A DNA stretch of 64,000 bases from the NCBI GenBank assembly GCA_905250025.1, contig CAJNOJ010000418.1, positions 1 through 64,000 of the forward strand, written 5' to 3'. The notes beneath the pieces are model-generated. The model searched no databases and was not told where the DNA came from. It saw only the letters and a program-made list of their open reading frames with translations. The DNA is from Adineta ricciae (Eukaryota > Rotifera > Eurotatoria > Adinetida > Adinetidae). Within the stretch, counting starts at the first letter, position 1, and each line of letters starts with the position of its first letter. Position numbers and translations under genes: made by a program. Below, one piece after another: positions 12,025 through 24,200 of this stretch.

Positions 12025-12982
12025 CGTATATTTTACTTGGAGCGAATATCAGTTTATACGGTTCCATGTTATATTTATAAGATCAATGGTGCGCGCTATT
12101 ATTTTGATGATTTGATCAAATTTCTTCTTTTTTAGAACAAATATTTTCATAGTTTATTTCGAATTGGATTACATGCGACTACGATTGTTCTTCGAGGTAT
12201 TCGAACAAAATTTTCGACAGTATCTTATTTCTATCGTCATCACGGATGTATTTACTTGAATCATCTATTCATCCCCTGAAATTTTTCAATCAATAATATT
12301 AGTTATTTATACAGTAAAAAATATCCAGAGGAAGTAGTCTCGCTGCTGACTGTAACCACTTACAAAATGCACTTTCGTTACTTTGACTGAGTATTGCATA
12401 ATGTCGTGTTTGCTTATGACTCTATCCATTGTCTTTTAATTTGCAAATCACGTATCCACAACCTCAAATTATGCTACGCTCTTGCAATGAAAAAATTTCA
12501 CCTACTTCATCCAATACTTTTGCATTAACATTCAGCAAGATATGACCAGATGCTATTCGTGCAATGCATTCAAATAATCGTGATAAAGATCATCAAATGA
12601 ATGGTACTTTATCTGTTTTTTCCAAGGTGTGTGTGTGAAGAAGAAAAAATCGAGAATAATACATAACTCGTCGGGCAACTATTCGAATAGGTAACCATAT
12701 TTGCAAAATTATATAAGAATAAAGCATGATGGAGTCAGAGGAAATGAACAGGAGAAATATGATGATCAATCGTTTAATAACACACGAAATATGGTACATT
12801 TTTCTGCTGAATATTCTAGTTTATTGAAAAGAATCAGTGGCAACATTTTTCACGTACTCAATCTTGTTAGTAAACAACACTCACGGACAGAACGGAAGAA
12901 AAACACATGATTCACTTGCCACGTTGATATTCTTTTTCCCGTTTAAATTGTGTTATGTTGTCATTGAAGTCTCTATTTTAAT
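12025..12982. other. Intergenic between divergent genes, no gene recognised
   Basis: Bidirectional upstream region of the Cys-rich gene (-) and the ubiquitin-like gene (+). It aligns to 53756-54972 in copy 2, but the parts near 12480-12620 and 54230-54620 differ by insertions. No RNA gene or domain seen. Confidence 0.4.
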
Positions 12983-13486
12983 ATGGGTAACATATTCCGA
13001 AATACTACGACTAAAATCGTTGATGATGATGATGATCAACCTGATCCTACTCGAATTCGATTTCCAGCATCTATGGGCTCGGAACCAATTATATGTATCC
13101 CACTCGATCCAAACATGGATTCATCTCCCGAGAAACGACTGACATTTCGAGTAAGACAGTGTGCCACTGATTTTCCAGCCACAGTAGAAGCACATAAAGA
13201 TCATACTATTGCCATTCTGAAACAATATTTAATTGAACATGCTTCGATACCTTTTCCAAGTAAAGATGGACGATGTAAAATAATACAAATATGGAATAAA
13301 TCAAATTTACAAGATGATCAACCATTGCAGGATAGTGGAAGTGATAAACATCAGATGGACAAACGATATTTGGGTGGTAGCATCGATCATTTACGATTGG
13401 GTGAATATGGTCTGGAAAATGGAGATTTTCTCATGTTCACAATCATGTTTCCGCAAATAGCGAACGTCTCGAATAATTTACTGTAA
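12983..13486 (+). CDS. Putative N-myristoylated ubiquitin-like-fold protein, copy 1
   Basis: Single-exon frame of 167 residues. It begins MGNIFRNT, a good N-myristoylation signal (Gly2, Asn3, basic residue at 6). An acidic Asp run and a Pro-rich segment follow. Residues about 55-165 look like a beta-grasp or ubiquitin-like fold: a strand (LTFRVRQ), a helix (HTIAILKQYLIEHA), and a C-terminal HLRLGEYGLENGDFLMFTIMF that matches the usual ubiquitin-like L..YGL.DGD.L pattern. Copy 2 (54973-55464) keeps the frame, with a shorter Asp run and an end four residues shorter. Membrane anchoring and the fold are inferences from sequence pattern. Confidence 0.65.
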   Translation: MGNIFRNTTTKIVDDDDDQPDPTRIRFPASMGSEPIICIPLDPNMDSSPEKRLTFRVRQCATDFPATVEAHKDHTIAILKQYLIEHASIPFPSKDGRCKIIQIWNKSNLQDDQPLQDSGSDKHQMDKRYLGGSIDHLRLGEYGLENGDFLMFTIMFPQIANVSNNLL

Positions 13487-15007
13487 ATAAAGTGATTGGA
13501 TAGAAAAAATGTTATTTCTTCCAGTGATAATCAGTTTAAACAAATAAACCTCTGATCGAAGCCATGTGAAAACAACATACACGTATTTATTTTTAAACAA
13601 AGAAATATGTTTACGTTGGTTGTGGGAACTGATGCATGTGCTACTGCTGATACATGTGATACTACTGAATTATGTTTGACGTATTGGAAGGATTTGATGG
13701 CGAATGTTCAAAAAATTGAACTAGTAATTGACGATTATTGAAGATCTATGATAAAGAATGTTATCCATTCACCTATACTCCTTTTCTCGATTGCTAATCA
13801 CTTATCACAAAATCTTATAGAGAGCCATACGTATGAAAGCCTAGCGCAGTGCATACTGTCATTCAAATACCATGTAATATGAATGAGCAGTGTTCCATGA
13901 TGCAACTGAAAACGTACTCTTAACCCAGAAACTTGAATAAATTGCTTGTGATGCCTAACTACAGTCGGATCATTGACCAAGTGTATTATTAGCAGCATCC
14001 GAAAAGTTGATAAATGTGCCATTTCGATTGAAGATTCGATTTAATAGCTAAAACCAATTCATGTCGACGAATTTTAGTTCAATTTTTTCTTCCAACTTTG
14101 AAGTTTAAAGAAACTTTCACTCGAAAAAATTCTATTAATTGACACTGGGAATTTTTGAATGAACGAGATCAGCTTCGTCGAACTCAACTGAACATTTGTA
14201 AAGTAGAATACGTAAATAATCAGTGCATCGTATACCAACAGTACTGGGATTTTCAAATAGTAGTTTTTATTACACCGCGAGGCGACACTGAGACTAAATT
14301 ACTGAACTAGTACATAGCTCAGAAATGATACTATAATTGTCCAATTATAAAGACCTTCTATTTGTAATACTACTGAATAGAGAGAACACGTTAAAAAATA
14401 ACGCTCTTGTGTATAATCAGAAAACTTGATCCAACACGGCTGGTACTAGAATACCTATACAAGCGGCATGCAGCATATAAGTAACGCTGAATCAAATGTT
14501 TAAAGGTAAGCTTCTAATAACACAGCACTCGCCAAAAGAAAATATCATTGAGAGTAGTGCTCAAATCGGCGCATGGTGTTTGTATCCTTGCATTTATCCA
14601 CGAGTCGAATGCATCACTGACACATAGCGTAACAAGAAAATCACCAGCATCTAGAATTTCAGAGCATAAAAAAATCAGACAGATGGAGATTGTCGCGAAA
14701 CATTGTTTAGTACATTGCAAAATTCCATAGCTGTTTCAATACGATTTCTTTCGTGACGTATTTCGAGAGAAATAACATTTCAAGCAATCAGAAGCTCGAC
14801 AACCATTTACCACACTATCAAAACACTAGTCTCACACCAAACTCATCACCATTCGGTTTTCATCTGAATTCATATCTCTATCGTCATCGATACACCCTTG
14901 TACACATACAGTAAGAATGATTGTTAAGATGAAAGAATTTATTTTGCTTGAGAAACATAACAAGAAACGAAGCACGACACATCCGTTAGACAATTTCTCA
15001 CAATAGT
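13487..15007. other. Intergenic, no gene recognised
   Basis: About 1.5 kb of AT-rich sequence, alignable with gaps to 55465-57169. Copy 2 carries extra pieces, for example at about 56170-56270 and 56720-56820. Open frames on either strand here are not conserved between the copies, so I do not call them. Near 13633-13665 copy 1 has one extra 18-bp unit of a short repeat (around GCTACTGCTGATACATGT). Confidence 0.45.
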
Positions 15008-15220
15008 TTAATGTGGAGCTTTAATTCGCTCGCATTTATCTCGTCCAAGATGATGTTTAACACATATATTTGGTTCACAACAATCGAAGAGATGCAGGCT
15101 GCATCGAACACATCGTCCACCGCTGTGGCGTTTTTCGACATAATGGCTTTCCCTGCCGTTCGACGATTGGAATACAAGTAAGCATACGATCGCGAGAAAG
15201 AAGATAATTTTGGAATTCAT
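15008..15220 (-). CDS. Knottin-like secreted peptide precursor, copy 1
   Basis: A 70-residue precursor read from the ATG at 15220, chosen because copy 2 starts at the same codon. Residues 1-22 are a signal peptide (MNSKIIFFLAIVCLLVF...). A short propeptide ends in a dibasic Lys-Arg. The mature part has six cysteines in the order C-x2-C-x6-CC-x4-C-x9-C, the C-C-CC-C-C framework of inhibitor cystine knot peptides. Known peptides with this framework include defence peptides, neuropeptides and channel-active toxins; nothing here says which. Spacing between the two CC-flanking pairs is unusual for well-known toxin families. It is short, basic and probably secreted. The disulfide pattern is inferred. 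Confidence 0.75.
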   Translation of the reverse strand: MNSKIIFFLAIVCLLVFQSSNGRESHYVEKRHSGGRCVRCSLHLFDCCEPNICVKHHLGRDKCERIKAPH

Positions 15221-15416
15221 TGTAATGGATATCATAATGCACAAAATGAAGCTCTATTTATACTATCGATTGTCTTCTATTCTATTCGTTTATTATTTCA
15301 CCGAACGAAAGTGAGAAAAGTGAATTTTCGGTCAATAGTTCATTTCTTTCCTTTGTCATTGTCCTTAATGACCTCTATTGCGAAGAATATTCAAGAAAAA
15401 AAAAATAGTCTGAACT

Positions 15417-17593
15417 TTATTTTGTTTTCTTCATCAGAATAAGCTGAATGAAAGCTAAAAGAAAAAACACGACTGACATGATCGCTAGTGCTAAAATATT
15501 TTGCCACCTATCCCAATGTGTGTCGTAATCGATTCGTTTATTATTCAATATGTCAGTTCCAACCGTTGGACAAATCGATGTGGCATTCGCTAAACAGAAA
15601 GTGATATTACGAAATTCATTGATTGTTAACATATTCGATGCATATCGAAATGCACTAAGCCATTTCATCCACGAGATCCAACTGTATAAGCTGGATAGAT
15701 CAACAATAAAGCCAGAAAATACCATCATAACTACGAAAATAAGTACGACGATAATCAACGCAACGGCTAAAATCAAATAGATTTGCGGAATTTTTGGTTA
15801 CGTCATTGAATGTATTCTTACCGAACAGAGGAAGTAGCGCAGAAAAGAAAAAACATATCGCTGATCCAAATAGACTGCACATGAAGATCGTGAGAAGAAA
15901 AATAAAGAATTGATTGACACTACGCTGAAGTCCAGTCATGAAATAAGCAATAATAGAGAATATAATCGACGGAGCGATTCGTAACGGAAGCATATCACAA
16001 GCAAGTTTTGTTACGAAAAATGTTGGAATTCGATAATATCCACTAACAATTTCCTAGGGGAAAACAAAGACAAAAATTGACTTAAAAAGATAAAGAAGAG
16101 AACATACGTGAATGAATAGAGCACGTTCTTTGACCAAAGGTTCGATTGCAGTAACGGTTGCTAAGATTTGACTAGAAACAATCATGAAGATCGCACCTAA
16201 TCGATTTTGAACACCTGGATCAACTGTTTTATCCATATCGAAGAAGACAAGACCAATCAGTAAACCGACAAAAACCGCCACGACGATTTGTGACAAAAAT
16301 AGCGACGGATTCCGAATGGTATTGGTCAACGTTCGTTTTGATATGTAGAATAATTCTTTTGCGAAGGATTTTCGAAAGTTTTTTTTCATAATAACAGGAG
16401 GCTCAGTAGCAGCAGCGATTCGTAATTGTTCATCGATTTCGAAGGGTATTCGTTGATAGACAGGTGTTTTTTGATAACGTCGAACGAGCTTGTAGAAAAC
16501 TGCATCATTCTGATTCGCTTCGATGAGAATATCTAATGCAAAATCAGCAGGGTTGTCATTTTCATCACGTTTAAAACCTTGTTGAAGGAAGTACGGTAAA
16601 ATTGAGTGTGGCGAATCGTTATAAACAATTTTGCCTTTGCACATTACAACCACTCGATCGAATAGTTTGAATATCGAATAACGCGGCTGATGAATTGAAA
16701 ATACAATGGTATCTTTACAAACAAAGCATAGTGTTATTCATCTTCCAGTTGTCGGCTGTTCGAAAACTTACGTCCTCGTTTAGATAGTCGACTTAACAAT
16801 TTCATAACATTTCGTGCTGTTGATGCATCCAATCCTGTGAATAACGGAGAAGATGAACAATACTATTCTGTTCGGTATGATGTTCACCTGTAGTTGGTTC
16901 ATCTAGAAATAAGATTTTCGGTTGAAGAACCAATTCCATTCCGATACATGTTCGCTTTCGTTCTCCGCCGGATACACCTCGCGAAAATTCAGTACCTATT
17001 CTTGTATCCGCACGATGTGTCAGTCCAAGTTGATCAATAATTCGGTTCACACGAGTTCTACGTTCTGCCATTGAAACATGTGATCCGAGACGTGTATTAG
17101 CAGCGAACATAATATTCTCTTGGATCGTAAGTGTACCACAAATAATGTCATCTTGGACAACATAACCAGTCATGTACTTATATGTAGATGAAATCGGTAA
17201 GCCATCAAGAAATATATCACCGGAAAGACCTTTTCGATCCTTGCGATCTGCTAGAACATCAATCAATGAAGATTTTCCACATCCAGTTGGACCTGGAAAA
17301 TATGAAAAGATTTGAATCTGAATTCCCTGTCGTGCACACCTACCCATAATTGCATTCATTCCGGATTTGAATATACCGGAAACGTCGTCGAGAATCTTTT
17401 TCGGAGGATCTGGTTGGAGAGAATGTATGCAAAATTGTCTTCGCAAATCATTGACGAATGTATCACCCAATGTATACTTTATATTGCGAAATGATAGGGT
17501 ACCTGCGGATTTAACGCGTTTAGATATAGAAGGTACTGGATGATCGCCGTCAATATATGGTTGAGGAAGTGAAATTACGGTTGAGTTAGACAT
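15417..17593 (-). CDS. ABCG (White-type) half-transporter, complete copy 1
   Basis: Six exons on the minus strand: 17593-17344, 17292-16888, 16834-16772, 16712-16108, 16053-15822 and 15766-15417. They join in phase to give 634 residues, the normal length of an ABCG half-transporter. The ATP-binding domain is N-terminal, with Walker A GPTGCGKSS split by the first intron, signature VSGGERKR, Walker B ILFLDEP, D-loop TTGLDAST and H-loop SIHQPR. The C-terminal half has six predicted helices. ABCG half-transporters dimerise and move lipids, pigments or xenobiotics across membranes; the substrate is unknown here. Two introns happen to be open in frame or nearly so, which can mislead gene prediction. 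Copy 2 retains only the last part (57577-58040). Confidence 0.93.
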
Positions 17594-18894
17594 TCTTTTT
17601 CTGTCAAATCGTCATTTCAACGTGTATATATGTCTCGTCCAAGGCGAAGCTTAGTAGAGCGTAGAGAAAAGTAATTAGTTGGCGTAAAAAGGAAGTGAAC
17701 AAAAAGGAATCAAATGACGTTTACGAATGAAATTGGAAATCAGCAGCGCACAACGTTACCAAATGAGTAATTTTAACATGAAGAGATATAATATTTCACG
17801 CTTAGTCAGATCGAAATCAGATAACATAGATAAGTATGACGTCTGATATTTCAAAGTCATTACACCTTGCAACGATTGGATATTATTTGTTTTTTAGTTT
17901 GACGTTGTGTTTATTTCCGTAACGCATTACTTCCTTTAAAACAGATACTAGCGAGAGCGTCCGTATGTAAATGTAGATTGTAGCACTTCTTTGGAAAATC
18001 GCGGATAGTCAGTTCATATTGTATTTTATATACGCGCTTCACAGCGTAACTTGTATTCACTTAGATTGCTGAACGATGAGTCTTGGTTAGTGATTTGTAG
18101 GATGTAGGGATGTTTCAATGGAAGTTTTTCATCATTATCAGCTGTTTTCATTTTCAAATCAAGAGTCTGCAAACTTGCTGTTCCTATCTAAGCGTCATCG
18201 AAGCTAAAAGTACTATCGTCAGTTAATGTACAAATTCGAACTTGAAGGAAACCGTTGGATAATAACGTTTCCAATAAATTGTCATCGTAGTTTTTTGTGT
18301 CGGCCATAGTACTCATATGACATACTGTGAATAAAATAAAATTAAAATCATCATTTTCAATGCGAAATGCTCGAAAGATGATTACCTGTTCTTCGAAGAC
18401 TTTCAAGCATGGGCGAATACTATTAGATTGCGTTTGAGTACTATGCCCTAGCACACGCTAATTAATCAATAATGTCAGATCAACTAGTTAGATGAGAATT
18501 TACGGCTCTCAAATAAGTGATTTTCAGGTAGGAAATAATGGCAAAATCTCGGCCGAACATATGTCGTTGCATCGAATCAAAGATTCGTCTAAAGTCGGAC
18601 ATCTCTCACTATTGCATATGACCATTTTTATAACAGATGTAATGTAGCGTTTGACCTCCTTCTATTCAGAAGTAGACCGTGCAGTCTGTTATCGTGACTA
18701 TTGTACGGCATAAGATTTAGCATATTTGCCAATAACTTTGTTTTTACGAGAATCTCATGAACAAACTTGAAGAGAACAAAAAAAAACATCGTTTCTTTGT
18801 TTTGCCATAGTCAAATGTTGCCACGTGATCCGCTCTTTTTCATTTCTAATAGGCGCAATAACAAACATTCAAACTTTCAAGTCACTCAATCATC
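17594..18894. other. Intergenic upstream of ABCG and hydroxylase genes
   Basis: Divergent upstream region. A small minus-strand frame at about 18188-18454 has an intron-like GTAATC...TTCACAG segment but no recognised domain. Everything from 15881 to 18677 is absent from copy 2. From 18678 the two copies align again, up to the hydroxylase start. Confidence 0.4.
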
Positions 18895-19950
18895 ATGGCT
18901 CGATTTGTCTATTCGGGTACGTATCATTCTGTCGTACACTTATCTTATCTTATCTTGTTTTTCTTCTATAATTAGTGTTGTTCAGCATAATCATTGGTAT
19001 CTATGTCTTCAATGTCGAACAGGTTCGGCAAACAAGTTTATCCATCTTGGTTAAATCTTTGACTTACTTTCAAAACACGTATTTCGAGGAGGAAATCATC
19101 GAGTCAAGACAAACTATCGACAACAGTACAGGAATGATTCAACTGAATCCAAGTGAATATAAATGTCTTGATCATCGATACAAGATTCGGATGATCTCGC
19201 GCGAACCATTGATTATCTATATTGAAAAATTTCTCGTTCCGTATGAAATTCGACACTTGATCGAATTAGCAGCGCCGCATTTCGCCCCATCATTAACGCA
19301 CGATGATGATATGGCAAAACTTGTTAGAAGTGATTATCGAACATCGTGGACAGCATACATTGATCGTCAGGAAACACCTGTCGTCAAATGCATCGAAGAT
19401 CGATTTGCTCGATTTCAAGGAAATGTTGACTCTGGATATCTGGAAACATTACAAGTTGTAAGATACACAGCTGATCAGGAGGTTTGCCTTATAGTTTTCT
19501 CTTATTTATACGATCTAAAAACTAATTTAGTACGTTTTATTTTAGTATAAACCTCATTTTGATTGGTTCCCTGAAGAAGAGATAGTCAAGCATGGGAGTC
19601 AAAGAATAACAACATTTTTTACATATCTGTATTCGAACTGTTCAGAAGGCGAAACGGAGTTTGTTAATATCATCTTTAATCGATCGATACATGGAAAATT
19701 TTGTGATATTCTGGTATGCGATGAAACTTCCAACGAAACTGGCATTCGATTTCGTCCCATTTCTGGAAATAGTGTTTTTTGGTACAATATTGATAAACAG
19801 GGTCAAGTAGATTACTATACGCATCATGCCGGTCGACCACCAAAAGCCGACGGGCTGAAAATAGGATTGAATACCTGGACACGTTCCAAATATGTACCGA
19901 CAAAACTGAGGAAGGATGTTGGCATTCCAAAGTTCGAACTTGTCACATGA
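18895..19950 (+). CDS. Prolyl 4-hydroxylase (2OG-Fe(II) oxygenase), paralogue A, copy 1
   Basis: Three exons: 18895-18916 (a 22-base first coding exon), 18976-19481 and 19546-19950, giving 310 residues. The N-terminus holds one TM helix (LFSIIIGIYVFNV), suggesting a type II protein of the ER or Golgi. The catalytic domain has the iron-binding H-x-D (YKPHFDWFP), a distal His (THHAG) and a following basic residue region (KADGLKIG) for 2-oxoglutarate. SEGETEF and FRPISGNSVFWYN match the jelly-roll core. The family hydroxylates proline in collagen-like or other secretory proteins. The tandem paralogue B follows 230 bp downstream with the same exon layout. Copy 2 is intact (58441-59496). Confidence 0.9.
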
Positions 19951-20179
19951 TTTCGTTCTCGTCTCAGTGCTTTTTTCTCCGTAAAAGAATGTTTTTTTTT
20001 GTTTAAATAAATGAATCGAACGAGAGAGTCATTAAGGATCGATAGTTTCGTTTTGCTCTTTTTTTTAAAAAGTATTTCTGTATGTTTTATCGAAAAAAAG
20101 AACATTGAAAATTTTCACATCGCACACGTTTTTTTTCTAAAATTCACATTGAAGAATTTTCGTAGAGATACGCGATAAT
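19951..20179. other. Spacer between tandem hydroxylase genes
   Basis: A 229-bp AT-rich spacer with T runs, kept in copy 2. No gene seen. It probably holds the terminator of A and the promoter of B. Confidence 0.4.
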
Positions 20180-21194
20180 ATGCTCCGTCTTATTTGCAGA
20201 GGTACTACTCTTTTTTAATAAATTAGCGGATTGTTTTATAGTTTTTCTTCTTGTATAGCCTTGCTGGGTGTAATTATCAGTATTTATGTATTGAACATCG
20301 AAAAGGTTCAACAACGAAGTTTGCACATCTTGATTGAATTCTTAAGTCGTATTGAAAAATCGTATTTTGAAGACAAACAGTTAAAAGACAATATCACATT
20401 AGTTCATGCAAATAAAACTGAATACGAATGTCTTAATCATCTATATAGAACTCGAATCATATCACGAACACCATTGATTATCTACATCGACAATTTCCTT
20501 AGCCCGTATGAAATTCAACATCTGATCGAATTAGCCACACCACTGTTCAGTCAGTCGCAAATAAATGACAATAATGGAAAGCGTCTTCATGACAAACCCT
20601 ACCGAACATCGTCAACAGCATTTATTGATCGTCGTGAAACACCTGTTGTTGAGTGTATTGAACACAGATTCGCTCAATTTCAAGGAAATCTTCATCCAGA
20701 ATATGTTGAGCCATTGCAAGTGGTCAAATATACGTTTGGTCAAGAGGTTTGTCTAGTTTTTCTAATTTCAGAGAGTTTTAGTACATAAAAAATTAGTCTG
20801 CTTTGTGTAGTTTCAACCTCATTATGATTGGTTCCCCGAAGAAGATCTGACAACTGGTGGTCAAAGAATCTCTACATTTTTCACCTATCTGTATGCAAAT
20901 TGTTCAGAAGGTGAAACAGAGTTTATCAACATTCGTTTTGACAAATCTTTACATACCAAATTCTGTGATATTTTGCTTTGCGACAGAAAGTCGCCGCAAT
21001 TAGGTCTTCGATTTCGTCCAGTACCTGGAAATAGCATCTTTTGGTACAACATCAATCAACAAGGAAAAGGTGAACCTCTGACATTGCATGCCGGTAGATC
21101 ACCCTCAAGAGATGGACTAAAAATTGGATTAAACACTTGGACACGTTTGCACCGAACTATTTTCGCAAAAAGAGACGATCCTGAAAGCTTTTAA
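20180..21194 (+). CDS. Prolyl 4-hydroxylase, paralogue B, copy 1
   Basis: Exons 20180-20201, 20259-20746 and 20811-21194, 297 residues. The first coding exon is again 22 bases (MLRLICR), at the same phase as in paralogue A, which supports the start. A single TM helix (LLGVIISIYVLNI) is followed by a lumenal 2OG-Fe(II) oxygenase domain with H-x-D (FQPHYDWFP), SEGETEF, GNSIFWYN and distal His (LHAGRSPS). The intron 2 donor is GTTTGT, as in A. The stretch 20654-21076, including intron 2, is identical to copy 2. Function as in the family: Fe(II)- and 2-oxoglutarate-dependent proline hydroxylation. The substrate is unknown. Confidence 0.9.
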
Positions 21195-21227
21195 CTGATT
21201 CAGAAAAAAAACTGTCAATGAACAATT

Positions 21228-24200
21228 TTATGATCGTCGTTGTCGTTTACAGATGCGAAAGAACGTTTCTTTGAAGATTTTTCTATATGAGTTCGAAGGC
21301 AGAACAAATATAACGAAGACAAGTATCGATGGTGTGAACGAAATAAAATAGCCACAAACATGCAACCATGTACGACGAGACATCTCCATGCATCCCGATA
21401 GTAAAGATATGATCAGGCGTGGTGTTGATAGAGGAAGCGGAATCATAGGACTGATAACAAGTTGTTTGTGTTCATTCCATTATTCTCGAATGTGCCGTCG
21501 ATAGGATTGCTGCCTCTGAGCTTCTGCTCGTCGTCGAGCACTTCCAATGATGATGGACAATGACGACAAGAGATTTGCAAGAAATGGCCCAAGAAGATGA
21601 ATGAATAGGATGGCTCTGTTATAGTCTTCAACTGATTGAGGATATGAAGTTATGCACCAAGTGTAACTGTCTTTCGAGGTTTCTTCTAGAGAATGGGTGA
21701 CTTTGCGTTTGAAGATATGACGGTAGAGTGGTTCATGAATAATCGCGCCCACAATCATAATCGGTAAGATGAAGGTGATCCATCGAGCATAACGTTTACT
21801 CTTTTCCTTATCAAAACTCACTCCTTTGTAAACATTCATTCCTCGTTCTACTGCCACGCATGCATTGAGCCAAGCATTCCAGTAGAAGAACAACTTCAGA
21901 AGAAACTCAATTGACTTACAACCACCTTCGAGGACAGATGGACGAATAGACTTGTCCATGTGTGTGACAACAACGAACCAAAACTTAACTGTAGACATGG
22001 TGATCGTCAGGAGAGAAGTGATTGATGATACATTGGCCAATGTCGTTTGACTTCGAAGTGTAAGATATCGTCGAGAGTGAGGCCGACACCTTTGACTTGA
22101 GTGTTACAAGGACCACCAACATAACAATAAGTAGAGTTGTCAACTAAATAAAATGATCCGAGTGACTGTTCAATCAAATCTCATATTCAATATGTTCTGT
22201 ATGAATAGCTTATTAATTGTTATGGGCACTTACTGAAATGCTCGAGAGTAATATTTGTTGGGCCATAGATATCGATAGAAAATGATGTTGCCAACGACAG
22301 ACTTGAAGTTATTACTAGCAATACATATGTGATACTGGACTGAAGATGAACAGTGTGTTTAACCTCAGTACTCCACGAGCAAGACTGTCTGTTGACTTCG
22401 ATCTTATTTTTATATGGATTTAGTGGGTCGAAATGATTTTGGTAAATATGTATGTCAATGCTAGAACTTTTACCAGCTGATAAAGCATAGTATGCAGTAG
22501 CAGATGCGATGAGCTGCACCGTTTGATAATAATAGTATTCATTATTACAATCTTTATCGTACAGTTGACTATTTGTTGTTAGTTCAGACGAATAATGCGA
22601 ATGAACAGCTGAAGAAACATCTATGCAGAAAATGGTTACCGTTTGATTTGAGATAAAATACTCATGCGATATTCTGTATGATATGCGTTTCTTTACTACT
22701 CACTGATGTTTCGTAGCTCGACGTTGTTTCTACCCAGTAATGTAATCGAGAAACTTCCTAACTCCAATGATGCACACGTTGATACAACTAACACATATCG
22801 CATACCGGCTAGAAACTTAAATGCGATATGAGCTCGATTATCCATGTCACAAATATCGTCTTGCGGGACTAAATTCTCATATGGAATGAGGGCATAGAAA
22901 TCATGCCTCTGTCCATGTTTTCGATGCTTGTCAGAATAGTATATACGCCGCTTTCACTCACATTGATTTGGATTGCTTCATAATAGCTTCCAAGAGTCGT
23001 GTGACAAGACGGAGGAAAATATTTTCCATGGTCTTGTGTCAGTGCTTGTGTGATTTATGTATATTCGACATATCTTTCTATTTTCAAGTAGATCTTCGAT
23101 CGTCAGATCTGTCTCTTTTGCAAATATTTTCAATAAGCTTGATCACGTAGCTCAATAGCATCGTCTGCCAGTCGAATATTTCCTTTAGCAATGTGTACGA
23201 CTTACCTGTCATATTTGGATTGTATGTTGTCACAACCAGGATGTATTTTGTGTCGGTTAAAAGTTCAAGTGTGAATCTGAACTGATCTTTGTTGCAACAC
23301 TTGCCGTGCCAGGCAATTAAGTTGCGTGCAGGATTGAGTATATCGAAATAGTGTTTATAGAGATGACCATAGAGATCGATACTACTGTTCGCAGTGAGAA
23401 TGTAGAAGCCATTCTCGTCGACAAGAACTTCGATGGCTTCGTAGTGATACTCGGATTGATGGGAAATGGTGCGTGAAAATGTTGTATGGTTTTGTGTTAG
23501 TATCGATAGATAGTTAGCAGCGATCAGTAGTGGAACATTCTCTATATGAGAAAAAAAAACAATTATTGGACTGTGTACATGAGCACTTGAGTTATTAATT
23601 CCAAGATTTTTCAAGAAGAACAGGAAAATATGGATTTTTCCTATGATTATCCATCGTTTTACTCTAAGAGCGAGCCCGCAGCCTACATATTCTATTAGGA
23701 ATAGTCTTCTCATTAAAATACTTGATACTTACTACAAGAATCTTTCTGCCAATCAAATTTTAGAATTCGGCCACGGTCATCAATAACAAACATATTTTTA
23801 TAAATATCAAACGTAATTCCAATTGGCAATAGTAATTGATGAGACTGTTGACCACGCCCGTCACACCCGATTAAACATCGAAAGTCATTTGGACTCGATG
23901 CTACAATACACCGATTTCCATTGCCCAAGATGAAAAGATATTTGTCAGAATCCAATATAATTGAAAGAGACCACTTTAGTACAATTGTGATATCGGATGA
24001 GTCTTTTCCAGCGACTGTTTCACCATTTTTCTTACCAAGGGAAAAGCGTTGGATTCGATTGTTCAAAGTATCCGCCACATATAGATCGGAATTCGTATCA
24101 ACAAAGATGTCGTTAGGGAGCTCGAGTTCATCCGGAGCTGAGCCAATTTTGCCTGTACCGGCAACAGTCTTCATCTTCATCTCACCGCCTAACCATCTTT

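Larger units (their letters stand above)
1..24115 (+). repeat. Direct segmental duplication, copy 1
   Basis: This block matches about 41575-64000 in the same orientation and order. The offset between matching positions drifts with indels: 41573 at base 99, 41532 at 5861, 41732 at 9534, 41990 at 12983, 42160 at 15417, 39541 at 20231 and 39885 at 23713. In a 103-base sample (9598-9700 against 51330 onward) I count 4 differences. The left edge is the window edge, so the true start is not visible. The large drop in offset between 15417 and 20231 is a 2.8-kb segment missing from copy 2. Divergence of a few percent is what is known for allelic haplotypes of bdelloids, so this may be two haplotypes placed on one scaffold, or a real segmental or tandem duplication. 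Confidence 0.95.

Noticed and set aside
15550-15780. Plus-strand frame kept open in both copies
   Set aside because: Antisense of the last ABCG exon, whose protein sequence is clearly the real one.
17292-17344. In-frame extra segment in the ABCG ATP-binding domain
   Set aside because: It has a GTAGGT donor and TTTTCCAG acceptor and interrupts Walker A. Removing it restores GPTGCGKSS.
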